60,666 nucleotides of DNA from an uncultured Bacilli bacterium (GTDB lineage Bacteria > Bacillota_I > Bacilli_A > ML615J-28 > CAG-698). The stretch lies in NCBI GenBank assembly GCA_947627195.1, contig CANQVC010000004.1, positions 1 through 60,666 on the forward strand. The letters run 5' to 3'. This document shows positions 35,625-44,714 of the stretch, one piece after another. A program made the position numbers and the translations under genes. Position 1 is the first letter of the stretch. The number at the start of each line of letters is the position of its first letter. The notes beneath the pieces were generated by a model, which made no database searches, was not told the DNA's origin, and saw only the letters and a program-made list of their open reading frames with translations.

Positions 35625-38600
35625 TTATTCTTGACTATAATCCATAGCTAAATAACGTTGATACATTTGATAACGTCTTTGTGCTTCTTTCTTATTTGTT
35701 TCAAGTAATTCATTCGCTTTTTCAGGATTAATTACTTTTAATTGGGCATAACGAGTTTCAGTCATCAAATGATCTTCATATTTATCCCATTGAGGAGCAG
35801 CAGAATCTAATTGGAATGGATTCTTTCCTTCTTTGATTAATCTTGGATCATATCTGAAGTTAACCCAATATCCACATTCAACAGCAAGTTTAGCTTGTTC
35901 TTGTGTCTTACCCATACCACGTTTTAAACCATGAGCAATACATGGAGCATAAGCAATAATAATAGAAGGTCCATGATAACTTTCAGCTTCTTTAATTGCT
36001 TTCAACATTTGTTGTTGTGATGCACCATGAGCGATTGTAGCAACATATACATGTCCATAACTCATAGCTATTGCAGCTAAATCTTTCTTCTTTCCTGCTT
36101 TTCCACTAGCTGTGAATTTTGCAATTGAAGCTGTTGGACTTGATTTAGAAGATTGTCCACCTGTATTAGAATATACTTCAGTATCAATAACTAAAATATT
36201 AACATCTTCATTATTAGCAATAACGTGGTCTAATCCTCCATAACCGATATCATAAGCCCAACCATCACCACCAAAGATCCATTGTGAACGTTTCATAATG
36301 TAGTCTTTTAATGAAAGAATTTCTTTAGCTGTTTCACAATCTTTACCTTCTAATAATGGTACTAATTCAGAAGCAATTCTCTTTGTAATTATACCATCAT
36401 CACGATTTTCTAACCATTCTTGACATAATGATTTAACTTTCGCATCTGCTTCCTTGCAATCAACTACTTTTTCCATAGCTACACCTAAACGATTACGAAG
36501 AGTTTCTACACCCATTCTCATACCATATCCAAATTCAGCATTGTCCTCAAATAATGAATTAGCCCAAGCAGGTCCCATACCTTCTTTATTTGTTGTATAA
36601 GGAGATGCAGGATAAGAACCACCATAAATTGAAGAACATCCAGTAGCATTAGCAACCATCATTCTATCACCAAATAATTGGGTGATTAATTTAATATATG
36701 GTGTCTCACCACAACCACCACAAGCACCACTAAATTCAAATAATGGTTGAGCAAATTGAGAATTTTTCGCATTTTGAGTTATATCAACTAAATCAGTTTT
36801 ATAACTTACTTCATTAAAGAAATATTCACTATTGTGATATGTCTTGTTGTGATGTAATTGATCAGCATTAACCATTGTTAAGGCTTTTTCACCTTTCTTA
36901 CCAGGACATTGATTTACACAAACTTCACATCCAGTACAATCTGCAGCAGAAATTTGAATTGTATATTTCAATCCTTCTAAACCTTTACCAATTGCTGGTA
37001 AATATTTTGTCTTCTTAGGAGCATTTGCTTCTTCTTCAGGAGTTACTAAGAATGGTCTGATAACAGCATGAGGACAAACAAATGAACATTGATTACATTG
37101 AATACAATTTGATGGATTCCATACAGGAACGAACGTTGAAATTTCACGTTTTTCGAATGCAGCAGTTCCAACTTTCATTGTACCATCTTCATATCCATTA
37201 AATGCTGATACAGGTAGATCATAACCTTTAACGGCATTAATTGGATTAGCAATTTTTTGGATGAATTCAGGTAAATCTTTATTTACTTTCTTCTTTTCAG
37301 GTTTTAATGTTGCCCATGCTGGATCAACTTTTACTTCTTCTAATCCTGATGCACCTATTTCAATAGCTTTATAATTAAGTTCAACAATAGCTTCACCTTT
37401 CTTGATATAAGATTTATAAGCATATTTCTTCATTAATTCTTGAGCTTTTTCATAAGGCATAATTTGTTCATTTAATTTGAAGAAAGCTGATTGCATAATT
37501 GTATTAGTTCTATTTCCTAATCCAACTTGACGAGCTAAATCAGTTGCATTAATAATGTAAAATTTAGCATTTTTCTTAGCTAATGCAATTTTAACAGTAT
37601 TAGGCATATATTCAAGAATTTCATCTTTTGGTTTTGTTGTATTTAAAAGGAATGTACCATTATCTTTTAATGAGCTTAACATATCATATTTTTCTAAATA
37701 TGTATCTAATGAGCAAGCAACAAAATCAGCTTTAGTAACTAAATATGTTGAACGAATTGGTTCTGGACTAAATCGTAAATGGCTTCTTGTAACACCACCA
37801 GATTTTTTAGAATCATATGCAAAATATGCTTGAGCATAATTATCAGTATTATCACCAATAATTTTAATTGTACTCTTATTAGCACCTACTGTTCCATCTG
37901 AGCCAAGTCCAAAGAAAATTAATTGACTTGCTTTGTTACCAGCAACATTGATTTCTTCTTCTAATGGTAAACTTAAATAAGTTACATCATCATTGATACC
38001 AATTGTGAAACGTTCTTTAGCTTTCTTTCCTTTAGCAAGGTTTTTATAAACAGCAAATATTTGAGCTGGAGTTGTATCTTTACTAGATAATCCATAACGA
38101 CCACCAATAATCATTGGGGCGTTCTTTTGTCCATAGAATGCAGCTTTAACATCTAAGAATAAAGGCTCACCCATAGATCCTGGTTCTTTTGTACGATCTA
38201 ATACTGCAATTCTTTTAACAGTTGTAGGCATTACATCCATTAAATATTTAACAGAGAATGGACGATATAAATGAACATTTATCGCACCAACTTTTTCACC
38301 TTGAGCTAATTTATAATCAATTACTTCTTTAATACATTCATTAACTGAACCCATTGAAATAATAATATCTGTAGCATCTTCAGCACCATAATATGTAAAT
38401 GGAGCATAATCTCTACCAGTTACTTTAGAAATTTCTTTCATGTAATTAGCTACAATATCAGGTACTGCATCATAATATTTATTTTGAGCTTCACGAGTTT
38501 GGAAATATACATCATCGTTTTGCGCAGTTCCTTTTTCAACAGGATGATTTGGACTTAATGCTCTTGCTCTAAATTTAGCAACAGCTTCTCTATCAAGTAA

Positions 38601-39179
38601 ACGATCAAATACTTCATAATCCATAACTTCTACTTTTTGAATTTCATGACTTGTTCTAAATCCATCAAAGAAATGTAAGAATGGAACACTTGATTTAATT
38701 GCACTTAAATGAGCAACACCTGCTAAGTCCATAACTTCTTGTACACTAGAAGTACATAACATAGCAAATCCAGTTTGACGACATGCCATAACATCTTGAT
38801 GATCACCAAAAATAGAAAGTGCTTGGGCAGCTAAAGCTCTTGCGGAAACATGGATAACACCTGGCAATAATTCACCTGCAATCTTATACATATTTGGTAT
38901 CTTCAATAATAAACCTTGACTAGCTGTATAAGTTGTAGTTAATGCACCCGCTTGCAAAGATCCATGTACTGTTCCTGCAGCTCCTCCTTCAGATTGCATT
39001 TCAACAATCTTTACTGGAGTTCCAAATAAGTTCTTTTGTCCCTTACTTGCCCAATCATCTGTGTACTCAGCCATTGGAGAAGAAGGTGTAATAGGATAAA
39101 TACCTGCTACTTCAGTGAAAGCATAAGATGCCCATGCAGCAGCTTGGTTTCCATCCATTGATTGAAATTTCTTAGCCAT
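35625..39179 (-). CDS. nifJ: Pyruvate:ferredoxin (flavodoxin) oxidoreductase
   Basis: Single-chain PFOR, 1184 residues: oxidises pyruvate with CoA to acetyl-CoA and CO2, reducing ferredoxin or flavodoxin. The N-terminal domain starts DGNQAAAWASYAFTEVAGIYPITPSSPMAE. Two 4Fe-4S motifs (CIQCNQCSFVCPHAV and CTGCEVCVNQCPG) lie near residues 690-760, the TPP domain begins at CGGCGETPY and continues with GGDGWAYDIGYGG. An ATG five codons upstream overlaps its own GGAGG site, so the ATG at 39179 is the real start. Monocistronic, with strong promoter and terminator, it is a central anaerobic enzyme. Confidence 0.97.
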   Translation of the reverse strand: MAKKFQSMDGNQAAAWASYAFTEVAGIYPITPSSPMAEYTDDWASKGQKNLFGTPVKIVEMQSEGGAAGTVHGSLQAGALTTTYTASQGLLLKIPNMYKIAGELLPGVIHVSARALAAQALSIFGDHQDVMACRQTGFAMLCTSSVQEVMDLAGVAHLSAIKSSVPFLHFFDGFRTSHEIQKVEVMDYEVFDRLLDREAVAKFRARALSPNHPVEKGTAQNDDVYFQTREAQNKYYDAVPDIVANYMKEISKVTGRDYAPFTYYGAEDATDIIISMGSVNECIKEVIDYKLAQGEKVGAINVHLYRPFSVKYLMDVMPTTVKRIAVLDRTKEPGSMGEPLFLDVKAAFYGQKNAPMIIGGRYGLSSKDTTPAQIFAVYKNLAKGKKAKERFTIGINDDVTYLSLPLEEEINVAGNKASQLIFFGLGSDGTVGANKSTIKIIGDNTDNYAQAYFAYDSKKSGGVTRSHLRFSPEPIRSTYLVTKADFVACSLDTYLEKYDMLSSLKDNGTFLLNTTKPKDEILEYMPNTVKIALAKKNAKFYIINATDLARQVGLGNRTNTIMQSAFFKLNEQIMPYEKAQELMKKYAYKSYIKKGEAIVELNYKAIEIGASGLEEVKVDPAWATLKPEKKKVNKDLPEFIQKIANPINAVKGYDLPVSAFNGYEDGTMKVGTAAFEKREISTFVPVWNPSNCIQCNQCSFVCPHAVIRPFLVTPEEEANAPKKTKYLPAIGKGLEGLKYTIQISAADCTGCEVCVNQCPGKKGEKALTMVNADQLHHNKTYHNSEYFFNEVSYKTDLVDITQNAKNSQFAQPLFEFSGACGGCGETPYIKLITQLFGDRMMVANATGCSSIYGGSYPASPYTTNKEGMGPAWANSLFEDNAEFGYGMRMGVETLRNRLGVAMEKVVDCKEADAKVKSLCQEWLENRDDGIITKRIASELVPLLEGKDCETAKEILSLKDYIMKRSQWIFGGDGWAYDIGYGGLDHVIANNEDVNILVIDTEVYSNTGGQSSKSSPTASIAKFTASGKAGKKKDLAAIAMSYGHVYVATIAHGASQQQMLKAIKEAESYHGPSIIIAYAPCIAHGLKRGMGKTQEQAKLAVECGYWVNFRYDPRLIKEGKNPFQLDSAAPQWDKYEDHLMTETRYAQLKVINPEKANELLETNKKEAQRRYQMYQRYLAMDYSQE

Positions 39180-39235
39180 TTTTTTATCCTCCATTGATAT
39201 AAATTTAAAAAATTAGCTTATTTTTACCACCAAAT

Positions 39236-39264
39236 ATTATACAACACTTTTACTAAAAAGTTAA
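39236..39264 (-). promoter_or_regulatory. Sigma-A promoter of the PFOR gene
   Basis: Minus-strand TTAACT (39259-39264) and TATAAT (39236-39241) with a 17-base spacer, 56 bases upstream of the chosen start. Confidence 0.8.
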
Positions 39265-39360
39265 GTTTTTTTTGAAAATTATTAATATTTTATTATTTTT
39301 TTAAATTTTCATATAAATCTAATAAATATAAAATATTATATGAATAGGAATTTTTTATTT

Positions 39361-39399
39361 AAAAAATAAAAATAAGTAAATGATAATCATCTACTTATT
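39361..39399 (-). terminator. Terminator after rsmI
   Basis: Stem AATAAGTA / TACTTATT (39371-39378 and 39392-39399) overlapping the rsmI stop codon, followed on the minus strand by a T-rich run. Confidence 0.75.
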
Positions 39400-40238
39400 A
39401 TTTCTTTATATACATCACTTTTAGAAATATTTCTATCTTTCGCAACTTTTTTCATGGCTTCTTTTTCTGATAATTTATGATTTAAATAATAATTATAATG
39501 TTCAAATATGGAAAGATTATTTAAATGTTCTATTTCATTTGTAATTTTACTTCCTTCAAGTATTATCACAATTTCCCCTTTTAATTCTTGAACATTTTCT
39601 AATAAAGTATCAATATCTGTTCGTATATATTCTTCGTATTTTTTAGTTAATTCTCTAGCTATACAAATATGACGATTACCAAACACTTTTTTCATATCTT
39701 GTAAAGTTTCCATAATGCGATGAGGAGCTTCATAAAAAATCATTGTTTCCATTTTATCTTGTAATGATTCTAATTGTTTTAATCTTTGTTGCTTTTTACT
39801 AGATAAAAAACCATTAAAATAAAACTTATCGTTAGGTAATCCAGAAGCAATTAATGCCGTCAATGCCGCATTTGCCCCAGGCAAACTAATCACCGAAAAT
39901 CCTTCATCAATAGCCCATTTAGCAACATAATATCCAGGATCACTAATACATGGCAAACCAGCATCACTAACTAAAGATATATTTTTTCCTTCTTTTAATA
40001 ATTTAATTATTTCTTCACATTGAATTTTTTCATTAAAAATATGATAATTTCTTAAAGGTGTTTTGATATTAAAATGAACGAGTAAAACTTTAGTAATCCT
40101 TGTATCTTCACAAAAAATATAATCGGATTGTTTTAATATCTCAACACTTCGATAAGTCATATCATCAAAATTACCAATTGGTGTTGGTACTAAATATAAT
40201 GTAGGTTTTACATCACCAAAAGATTTTTGCACATTCAT
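39387..40238 (-). CDS. rsmI: 16S rRNA C1402 2'-O-methyltransferase RsmI
   Basis: 283 residues, tetrapyrrole-methylase fold. Diagnostic segments are LYLVPTPIGNFDDMTYRS near the start, FCEDTRITKVLL, SDAGLPCISDPGY and LPGANAALTALIASGLP. RsmI methylates the ribose of C1402 in the ribosomal decoding centre. It is the last gene of the tmk-holB-ricT operon, in the place it also holds in Bacillus (yabC/yraL-type neighbourhood), and follows the TerB-like gene by 6 bases. Confidence 0.96.
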   Translation of the reverse strand: MNVQKSFGDVKPTLYLVPTPIGNFDDMTYRSVEILKQSDYIFCEDTRITKVLLVHFNIKTPLRNYHIFNEKIQCEEIIKLLKEGKNISLVSDAGLPCISDPGYYVAKWAIDEGFSVISLPGANAALTALIASGLPNDKFYFNGFLSSKKQQRLKQLESLQDKMETMIFYEAPHRIMETLQDMKKVFGNRHICIARELTKKYEEYIRTDIDTLLENVQELKGEIVIILEGSKITNEIEHLNNLSIFEHYNYYLNHKLSEKEAMKKVAKDRNISKSDVYKEIISR

Positions 40239-40244
40239 GATAAA

Positions 40245-40649
40245 TTAATCAGATATAACTCTCTTAATACGTTCTCTTAAATCACGTTCAGCATAAACAA
40301 CTTTCATTAATTCAGTTTTTTTCTTATCAGATATATCAAATGCTTGTTGAATCTCTTCAAGAAGAAAATGTTCTTCTACACTATACCATTCATCATTAAG
40401 GGAAACAGAAACTAAATTTAAGAAAACCAAATTTTTTGTTGCTTTGGGTTTTTGAGAAAAATAATCTAACAATTTAGCTTTAGCAAGATTACTTTTCTTA
40501 TATTTGGAAATTTCTTCTCCCATTTCATTTTTAATTTTTTTAATTAAATTAAGTTCAATTTGTGTTGGATCTCCATCAACACCAATTAAATCATAAACCA
40601 AATCAATAAAATAATATTTTTCTTCTTTTGTTAATAAACTAAGTAACAT
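40245..40649 (-). CDS. Small TerB-like helical protein
   Basis: 134 residues, all helical by pattern. The segment LVYDLIGVDGDPTQIELNLIKKI, an acidic turn after a hydrophobic helix, resembles the repeated TerB/DnaJ-N type helical domain, but the match is by eye only. A GGGGTG binding site precedes the ATG. It sits between the methyltransferase and rsmI genes, the place where Bacillus has yabA (initiation control) and yazA (GIY-YIG). It has neither the YabA zinc tail nor a GIY-YIG motif, so it is not either of them. Confidence 0.6.
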   Translation of the reverse strand: MLLSLLTKEEKYYFIDLVYDLIGVDGDPTQIELNLIKKIKNEMGEEISKYKKSNLAKAKLLDYFSQKPKATKNLVFLNLVSVSLNDEWYSVEEHFLLEEIQQAFDISDKKKTELMKVVYAERDLRERIKRVISD

Positions 40650-40730
40650 ATTTTCACCCCTTTATGATTTATTATTTTATTTTAACTACTTTTATTTTAC
40701 TACATTTTTATTAAGAAAACAATCATTTAT

Positions 40731-41465
40731 TTATTTTTCTTGAAAATGAAATATTTGTTTTACTTCATTTGTATATTCACCATCTTCTTGATAAATATAT
40801 AATGGTTGTTCAACTTTCATGCTTTCATTACCATTTTTCTTAGCTTCAATTAATATTAGTAATGCTTCTTTAGCGTTTGTTTTAGGATAAACAAATTTCA
40901 TTTTTTTTATAGCAAATCCATGCTTCTTTAAACAAATAATGATTTCCGATAATCTTTCACTTCGGTGAACCATATAAAACATCCCACCATCGATTAATAA
41001 TCTTTTTGCTTCTTGAATGATATCTTCTAAGGTGACATATACTTCATGACGAGCTGTTGTCAAATAAGAATTTTTATTAATATGTGAAGATTCTTGATAT
41101 TTAAAATATGGTGGATTAGAAGTAACAATATCAAATGTATTGGCTCCAACTTTTTGATATATATTTTTTAAATCACAATTGATTATTTCAATTTGCGATG
41201 TAAAATCATTTAACTCAACACTTCTTTTCGCCATATCAGCAACTATTTCTTGAATTTCAACACCAATTATTTTCGCCTTTGTTTTTAATGTTAAAAATAA
41301 AGGAATAGGAGCATTACCACATCCTAAATCAATAATCTTTTTTGTTTTATAATTGGTATTAACAAAATTTGCTAAAAGCATTGAATCAATACTAAAACAA
41401 AACATTTCATCATTTTGAATAATTTTTATTTGCTTATATCCTAGAAGTTCATGTATAACTTCCAT
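40731..41465 (-). CDS. YabB/TrmN6-type N6-adenine methyltransferase
   Basis: SAM-dependent methyltransferase with the NPPY motif (VTSNPPYFKYQES) and a SAM loop DLGCGNAPIPLFL. The N-terminal IHELLGYKQIKIIQND and FSIDSMLLANFV match the YabB/tRNA1(Val) m6A37 methyltransferase family. Three starts are possible. The ATG at 41465, one base after the ricT stop with AAGGAA upstream, is preferred over a TTG/ATG pair at 41492/41489 that has no binding site. Length is then 244 residues. Gene order matches Bacillus. Confidence 0.88.
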   Translation of the reverse strand: MEVIHELLGYKQIKIIQNDEMFCFSIDSMLLANFVNTNYKTKKIIDLGCGNAPIPLFLTLKTKAKIIGVEIQEIVADMAKRSVELNDFTSQIEIINCDLKNIYQKVGANTFDIVTSNPPYFKYQESSHINKNSYLTTARHEVYVTLEDIIQEAKRLLIDGGMFYMVHRSERLSEIIICLKKHGFAIKKMKFVYPKTNAKEALLILIEAKKNGNESMKVEQPLYIYQEDGEYTNEVKQIFHFQEK

Positions 41466-41466
41466 A

Positions 41467-42321
41467 CTAATCTTGTAGTTCCTTTTCATCAATGGTTAAT
41501 TGTTCTTGTTCTTTTTTAGCACTTTTTATTTTTTTTACTTGACTTGCTTCCCATACTTCAATTTGTCCTTGATTATCTGTTTTTATTTTTTCTTGGACAT
41601 AATCAACATTAATTACTTTACAATTTGGACAACTAGGAGTGGAAACAGTATCACCAATTCCTGGTATTCTTTGTCTTGCATCTTCATACATTTTATTTTC
41701 ATATGCAATGCAACACATTAATTTACCACATACTCCAGCAATTTTATTTGTTGATAAAGCCATACCTTGATCTTTTGCCATTTTCATTGTCACTAAATCA
41801 AATTCTCTTAAATGACTTTTACAACATGCTTCTCTACCACATGTTCCTAATGCACCAATCATTTTAGCGCCTTCTCTTGGTCCTATTTGGCGAAGTTCAA
41901 TTCGAACACGAAACTCACTTGCTAAAACTTTAACTAATTCACGAAAATCAACTCTACCATCAGCATTATAATATATTAAAAGTTTACTACCATCTAATGT
42001 GTATTCACATCCAACAGTTTTCATTTCCAATTTATATTCTTTAATAATTTCTTTAATTCTACTAAATGATTTCTTAGCTTTTTCTTCATTTTCTTCATAA
42101 GATTTTAAATCTTTTTCATTAGCTACACGAATTACATCTTTTAAATCATGTTCAACATCTTCATCAGATATTTCTTTAATTGGTTGAACAATATGTCCCA
42201 ATTCTAATCCTCTAATAGTTTCCACAACAACTTTACTACCTACTTGTAAATTAAATGGACCAGGATTAAACCAATATATTTTACCGACATCTTTAAAACC
42301 AATGCCTACAATTTTTGTCAT
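41467..42321 (-). CDS. ricT: RicT (YaaT), PSP1-domain regulator of RNase Y processing
   Basis: 284 residues, PSP1/YaaT family: VGIGFKDVGKIYWFNPGP at the start, VDFRELVKVLASEFRVRIELRQIGPR, and the cysteines of GTCGREACCK and KLMCCIAYEN that bind Fe-S in the RicAFT complex. In Bacillus this complex speeds RNA maturation and supports sporulation and biofilm formation. RicA and RicF are not in this window. Fourth-position gene of the tmk operon. Confidence 0.95.
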   Translation of the reverse strand: MTKIVGIGFKDVGKIYWFNPGPFNLQVGSKVVVETIRGLELGHIVQPIKEISDEDVEHDLKDVIRVANEKDLKSYEENEEKAKKSFSRIKEIIKEYKLEMKTVGCEYTLDGSKLLIYYNADGRVDFRELVKVLASEFRVRIELRQIGPREGAKMIGALGTCGREACCKSHLREFDLVTMKMAKDQGMALSTNKIAGVCGKLMCCIAYENKMYEDARQRIPGIGDTVSTPSCPNCKVINVDYVQEKIKTDNQGQIEVWEASQVKKIKSAKKEQEQLTIDEKELQD

Positions 42322-42324
42322 ATT

Positions 42325-43305
42325 TTATTCCTCTCTTAAATATATATTTTCTATTTTCACAAACATTTCAGTGTATAATAAATCTATATTAACATTTGTG
42401 TTTAGTCTTTGACGAAACGTTAATAATATATCTAATATTTTAATTTCTTGATCAATTGACAATCTAAATGTACAAGTATCTAATAAATATTGAAAAGCTA
42501 TATCTTCTTTTAAATAATAACAATATTTTATTTTATCATTTTGTAAATTAATTAAAAGATCTAAAAAATATTCATGATATTTTTTATCAGCTTTTAATAA
42601 GAAATTCCCTTTTTCAAAGAAAACAAGATATAAATTAGCATTATCACTTTCCATTGACATACCAATATCTTCTACTAAATTAACTAATTTGGGAAACATT
42701 TCGTTATTAGATAAACCTACCCCTTCACTTAAATTATTAGTTAAATGAGATATTATTTTAGCATATGTTTCATCAATACCATTACTTAATAAATGGTTAT
42801 AAACAACCATATTATTCATTGGTTGAAATTGAACAATAGCTGATCTGGAACGAATAGTAGGTAATACTTGAAAACTATTTTCCGTTAATAAAACTCCATA
42901 TGAATCATCACTCATTGATTCTAAAAACTTTAATAAGGAATTACTGGCTGATGGAGTTGCTTTATCTATATCTTTAATAATAAATACTCTTTTATCATCT
43001 GATGTTAAAGAAAACTCATGTTCTAACTTTTCTATTTGTTCTTTTTTGATATTTTCACCATCAGGTGAAATTAAAAACAAACGGGGATGAACAAAACGAC
43101 TTAATCTTTTACAATCGTCACATTTACCACATGCTCCCCCATTTTTACATAAAATGAGACTAGCAAAATAATAGGCAGCATCCATCTTTAAACTACCTTT
43201 TGGTCCACTAAATAAATATGTATGAACAAAACGATCTTTTTCATGACTATTATTTAATAATTGAACAACTTTAGGCTGATTTTTAAATAAATTAGAAAAA
43301 TCCAT
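42325..43305 (-). CDS. holB: DNA polymerase III delta-prime subunit
   Basis: Clamp-loader subunit, 326 residues. It has YLFSGPKGSLKMDAA at the modified P-loop, a zinc motif CKNGGACGKCDDCKRL, VFIIKDIDKATPSASNSLLKFLES and LPTIRSRSAIVQF (the SRC-type motif). Starts 3 bases after tmk and ends 4 bases before ricT. The P-loop position reads GPKGSLK rather than GxxGxGK, consistent with a delta-prime subunit that does not hydrolyse ATP. Confidence 0.94.
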   Translation of the reverse strand: MDFSNLFKNQPKVVQLLNNSHEKDRFVHTYLFSGPKGSLKMDAAYYFASLILCKNGGACGKCDDCKRLSRFVHPRLFLISPDGENIKKEQIEKLEHEFSLTSDDKRVFIIKDIDKATPSASNSLLKFLESMSDDSYGVLLTENSFQVLPTIRSRSAIVQFQPMNNMVVYNHLLSNGIDETYAKIISHLTNNLSEGVGLSNNEMFPKLVNLVEDIGMSMESDNANLYLVFFEKGNFLLKADKKYHEYFLDLLINLQNDKIKYCYYLKEDIAFQYLLDTCTFRLSIDQEIKILDILLTFRQRLNTNVNIDLLYTEMFVKIENIYLREE

Positions 43306-43307
43306 AA

Positions 43308-43940
43308 TTAACCTCTTAATTTTATTAAATTCTCAATGTATTGCAAAGAATCTTGAAATACTTTATCAGATAGTTGATTTCCATCAACTATAGCAAAACG
43401 ATTAGCAAATTTTTTAGAAATAATATTGTATCCTTCATAAACTCTATGATGAAATTCTAACTTTTCTAAATCTAATCTATTTTGTTCACGACTATTATTT
43501 TTGATTCTATTTAATCCTATTTCTGGTTTTACATCAATATAAATAGTTAAATCAGGTAAAAGACCATTTGTGGCAAATTGATTAACTTGGTAAATTTCCT
43601 CAATTCCTAATCCTCTAGCATAACCTTGATAAGCTAGTGAACTATCAATATATCTATCACACAATACAATATAACCATTTTCTAAATAAGGAAGAACTTT
43701 TTCCACAAGATGTTGTCTACGACTTGCTGCATATAATAATGCCTCGGTAATTCCATCCATTTTTACATTATCAACATCTAATATTATATTACGAATTTCT
43801 TCAGCAATTTTACTACCACCTGGTTCACGTGTTGTAATGACTTTATAATTCATTTCTAATAATTTATTTTCAATTTTGTGAACAACTGTTGTTTTTCCAC
43901 TGCCTTCTGTACCTTCAAATGTAATAAAAATACCTTTCAT
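43308..43940 (-). CDS. tmk: Thymidylate kinase
   Basis: 210 residues: P-loop FEGTEGSGKTTVVHKI at 8-23, TREPGGSKIAEEIR, and DRYIDSSLAYQGYARGLG. Phosphorylates dTMP to dTDP. First gene of the tmk-holB-ricT-methyltransferase-TerB-like-rsmI operon. The YaaQ and YaaR genes that follow tmk in Bacillus are missing here. A TATACT box lies about 20 bases upstream of the start region, but its -35 box is weak. Confidence 0.97.
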   Translation of the reverse strand: MKGIFITFEGTEGSGKTTVVHKIENKLLEMNYKVITTREPGGSKIAEEIRNIILDVDNVKMDGITEALLYAASRRQHLVEKVLPYLENGYIVLCDRYIDSSLAYQGYARGLGIEEIYQVNQFATNGLLPDLTIYIDVKPEIGLNRIKNNSREQNRLDLEKLEFHHRVYEGYNIISKKFANRFAIVDGNQLSDKVFQDSLQYIENLIKLRG

Positions 43941-44006
43941 ACAATCTTCCTTTCATATTCATTATGTATAGTATACCATAAAAAAAAATAAAAATAAACA
44001 TTTCAC

Positions 44007-44035
44007 TTGTCTAATTTTCATTTTTATGTTAAACT
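44007..44035 (+). promoter_or_regulatory. Probable promoter of the metal ABC transporter genes
   Basis: TTGTCT (44007-44012) and TAAACT (44030-44035) with a 17-base spacer, 22 bases upstream of the chosen ATG. No obvious Zur- or MntR-type palindrome overlaps it. Confidence 0.6.
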
Positions 44036-44057
44036 TTTTACAAAGCGAGGTAATAAT

Positions 44058-44714
44058 ATGCGTATTAAAGTTAATGATTTAAGTTTTTCATATGGACAAA
44101 AAACAATATTAAATCACCTTTCTTTTTCCATTAATACTGGTGACTTTTTAACAATCACAGGTAAAAATGGAAGTGGTAAATCAACATTTATTAAATGTCT
44201 TTTAAAACTTCATAAAATTCCTAATGGCATGATTTATATGGATGATGTTGATATTAATGAAATAAAAAAATATCATAATATAGGTTATGTTCCCCAAAAA
44301 GCTGAATTCAATTATGAATTTCCTATTACTGTAAAAGAAATATTATCTACAGCTTATCAACAAAGAACATATGATCAATTTTATAAATCGATTGTATCAA
44401 GTCTTAATCTAAATAAATTTTATAATGAAAATATTAATAACTTATCAGGTGGACAACTGCAAAGATTATTTATTGCTAGAGCGTTATTAATAAAACCTAG
44501 ATTATTAATTTTAGATGAACCAACTGTGGGAATAGATCAAGAAAATGTTAATAACTTATATCAAATACTTAAACAATTAAAAAATGAAAAAATAACAATT
44601 ATTTTAATTACTCATGATCAAGAATTTGCGAAAGACTTATATGATCATCTTTTACATTTAGATGAAGATACTAATTATACATTTACAACTATAGGAGATG
44701 ATAAAAATGTTTAA
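44058..44714 (+). CDS. Zinc/manganese ABC importer ATPase
   Basis: 218-residue ATPase of the ZnuC/AdcC/MntB type. Walker A is GKNGSGKST, the Q-loop is YVPQKAEFN, the signature is LSGGQLQR and Walker B is LLILDEPTVGID, with the switch histidine in LITHDQEF. The family pattern YVPQK..F is typical of metal importers. GAGG lies 6 bases before the ATG at 44058; the longer in-frame start at 44007 falls on the promoter. It overlaps the permease gene by eight bases. The matching binding protein is probably that at 90-1022, since none is adjacent. Confidence 0.92.
   Translation: MRIKVNDLSFSYGQKTILNHLSFSINTGDFLTITGKNGSGKSTFIKCLLKLHKIPNGMIYMDDVDINEIKKYHNIGYVPQKAEFNYEFPITVKEILSTAYQQRTYDQFYKSIVSSLNLNKFYNENINNLSGGQLQRLFIARALLIKPRLLILDEPTVGIDQENVNNLYQILKQLKNEKITIILITHDQEFAKDLYDHLLHLDEDTNYTFTTIGDDKNV

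Noticed and set aside
41500-41867. Two plus-strand frames opposite ricT
   Set aside because: Antisense shadows of the conserved RicT coding sequence; Phe/Tyr/Ile-rich without motifs.
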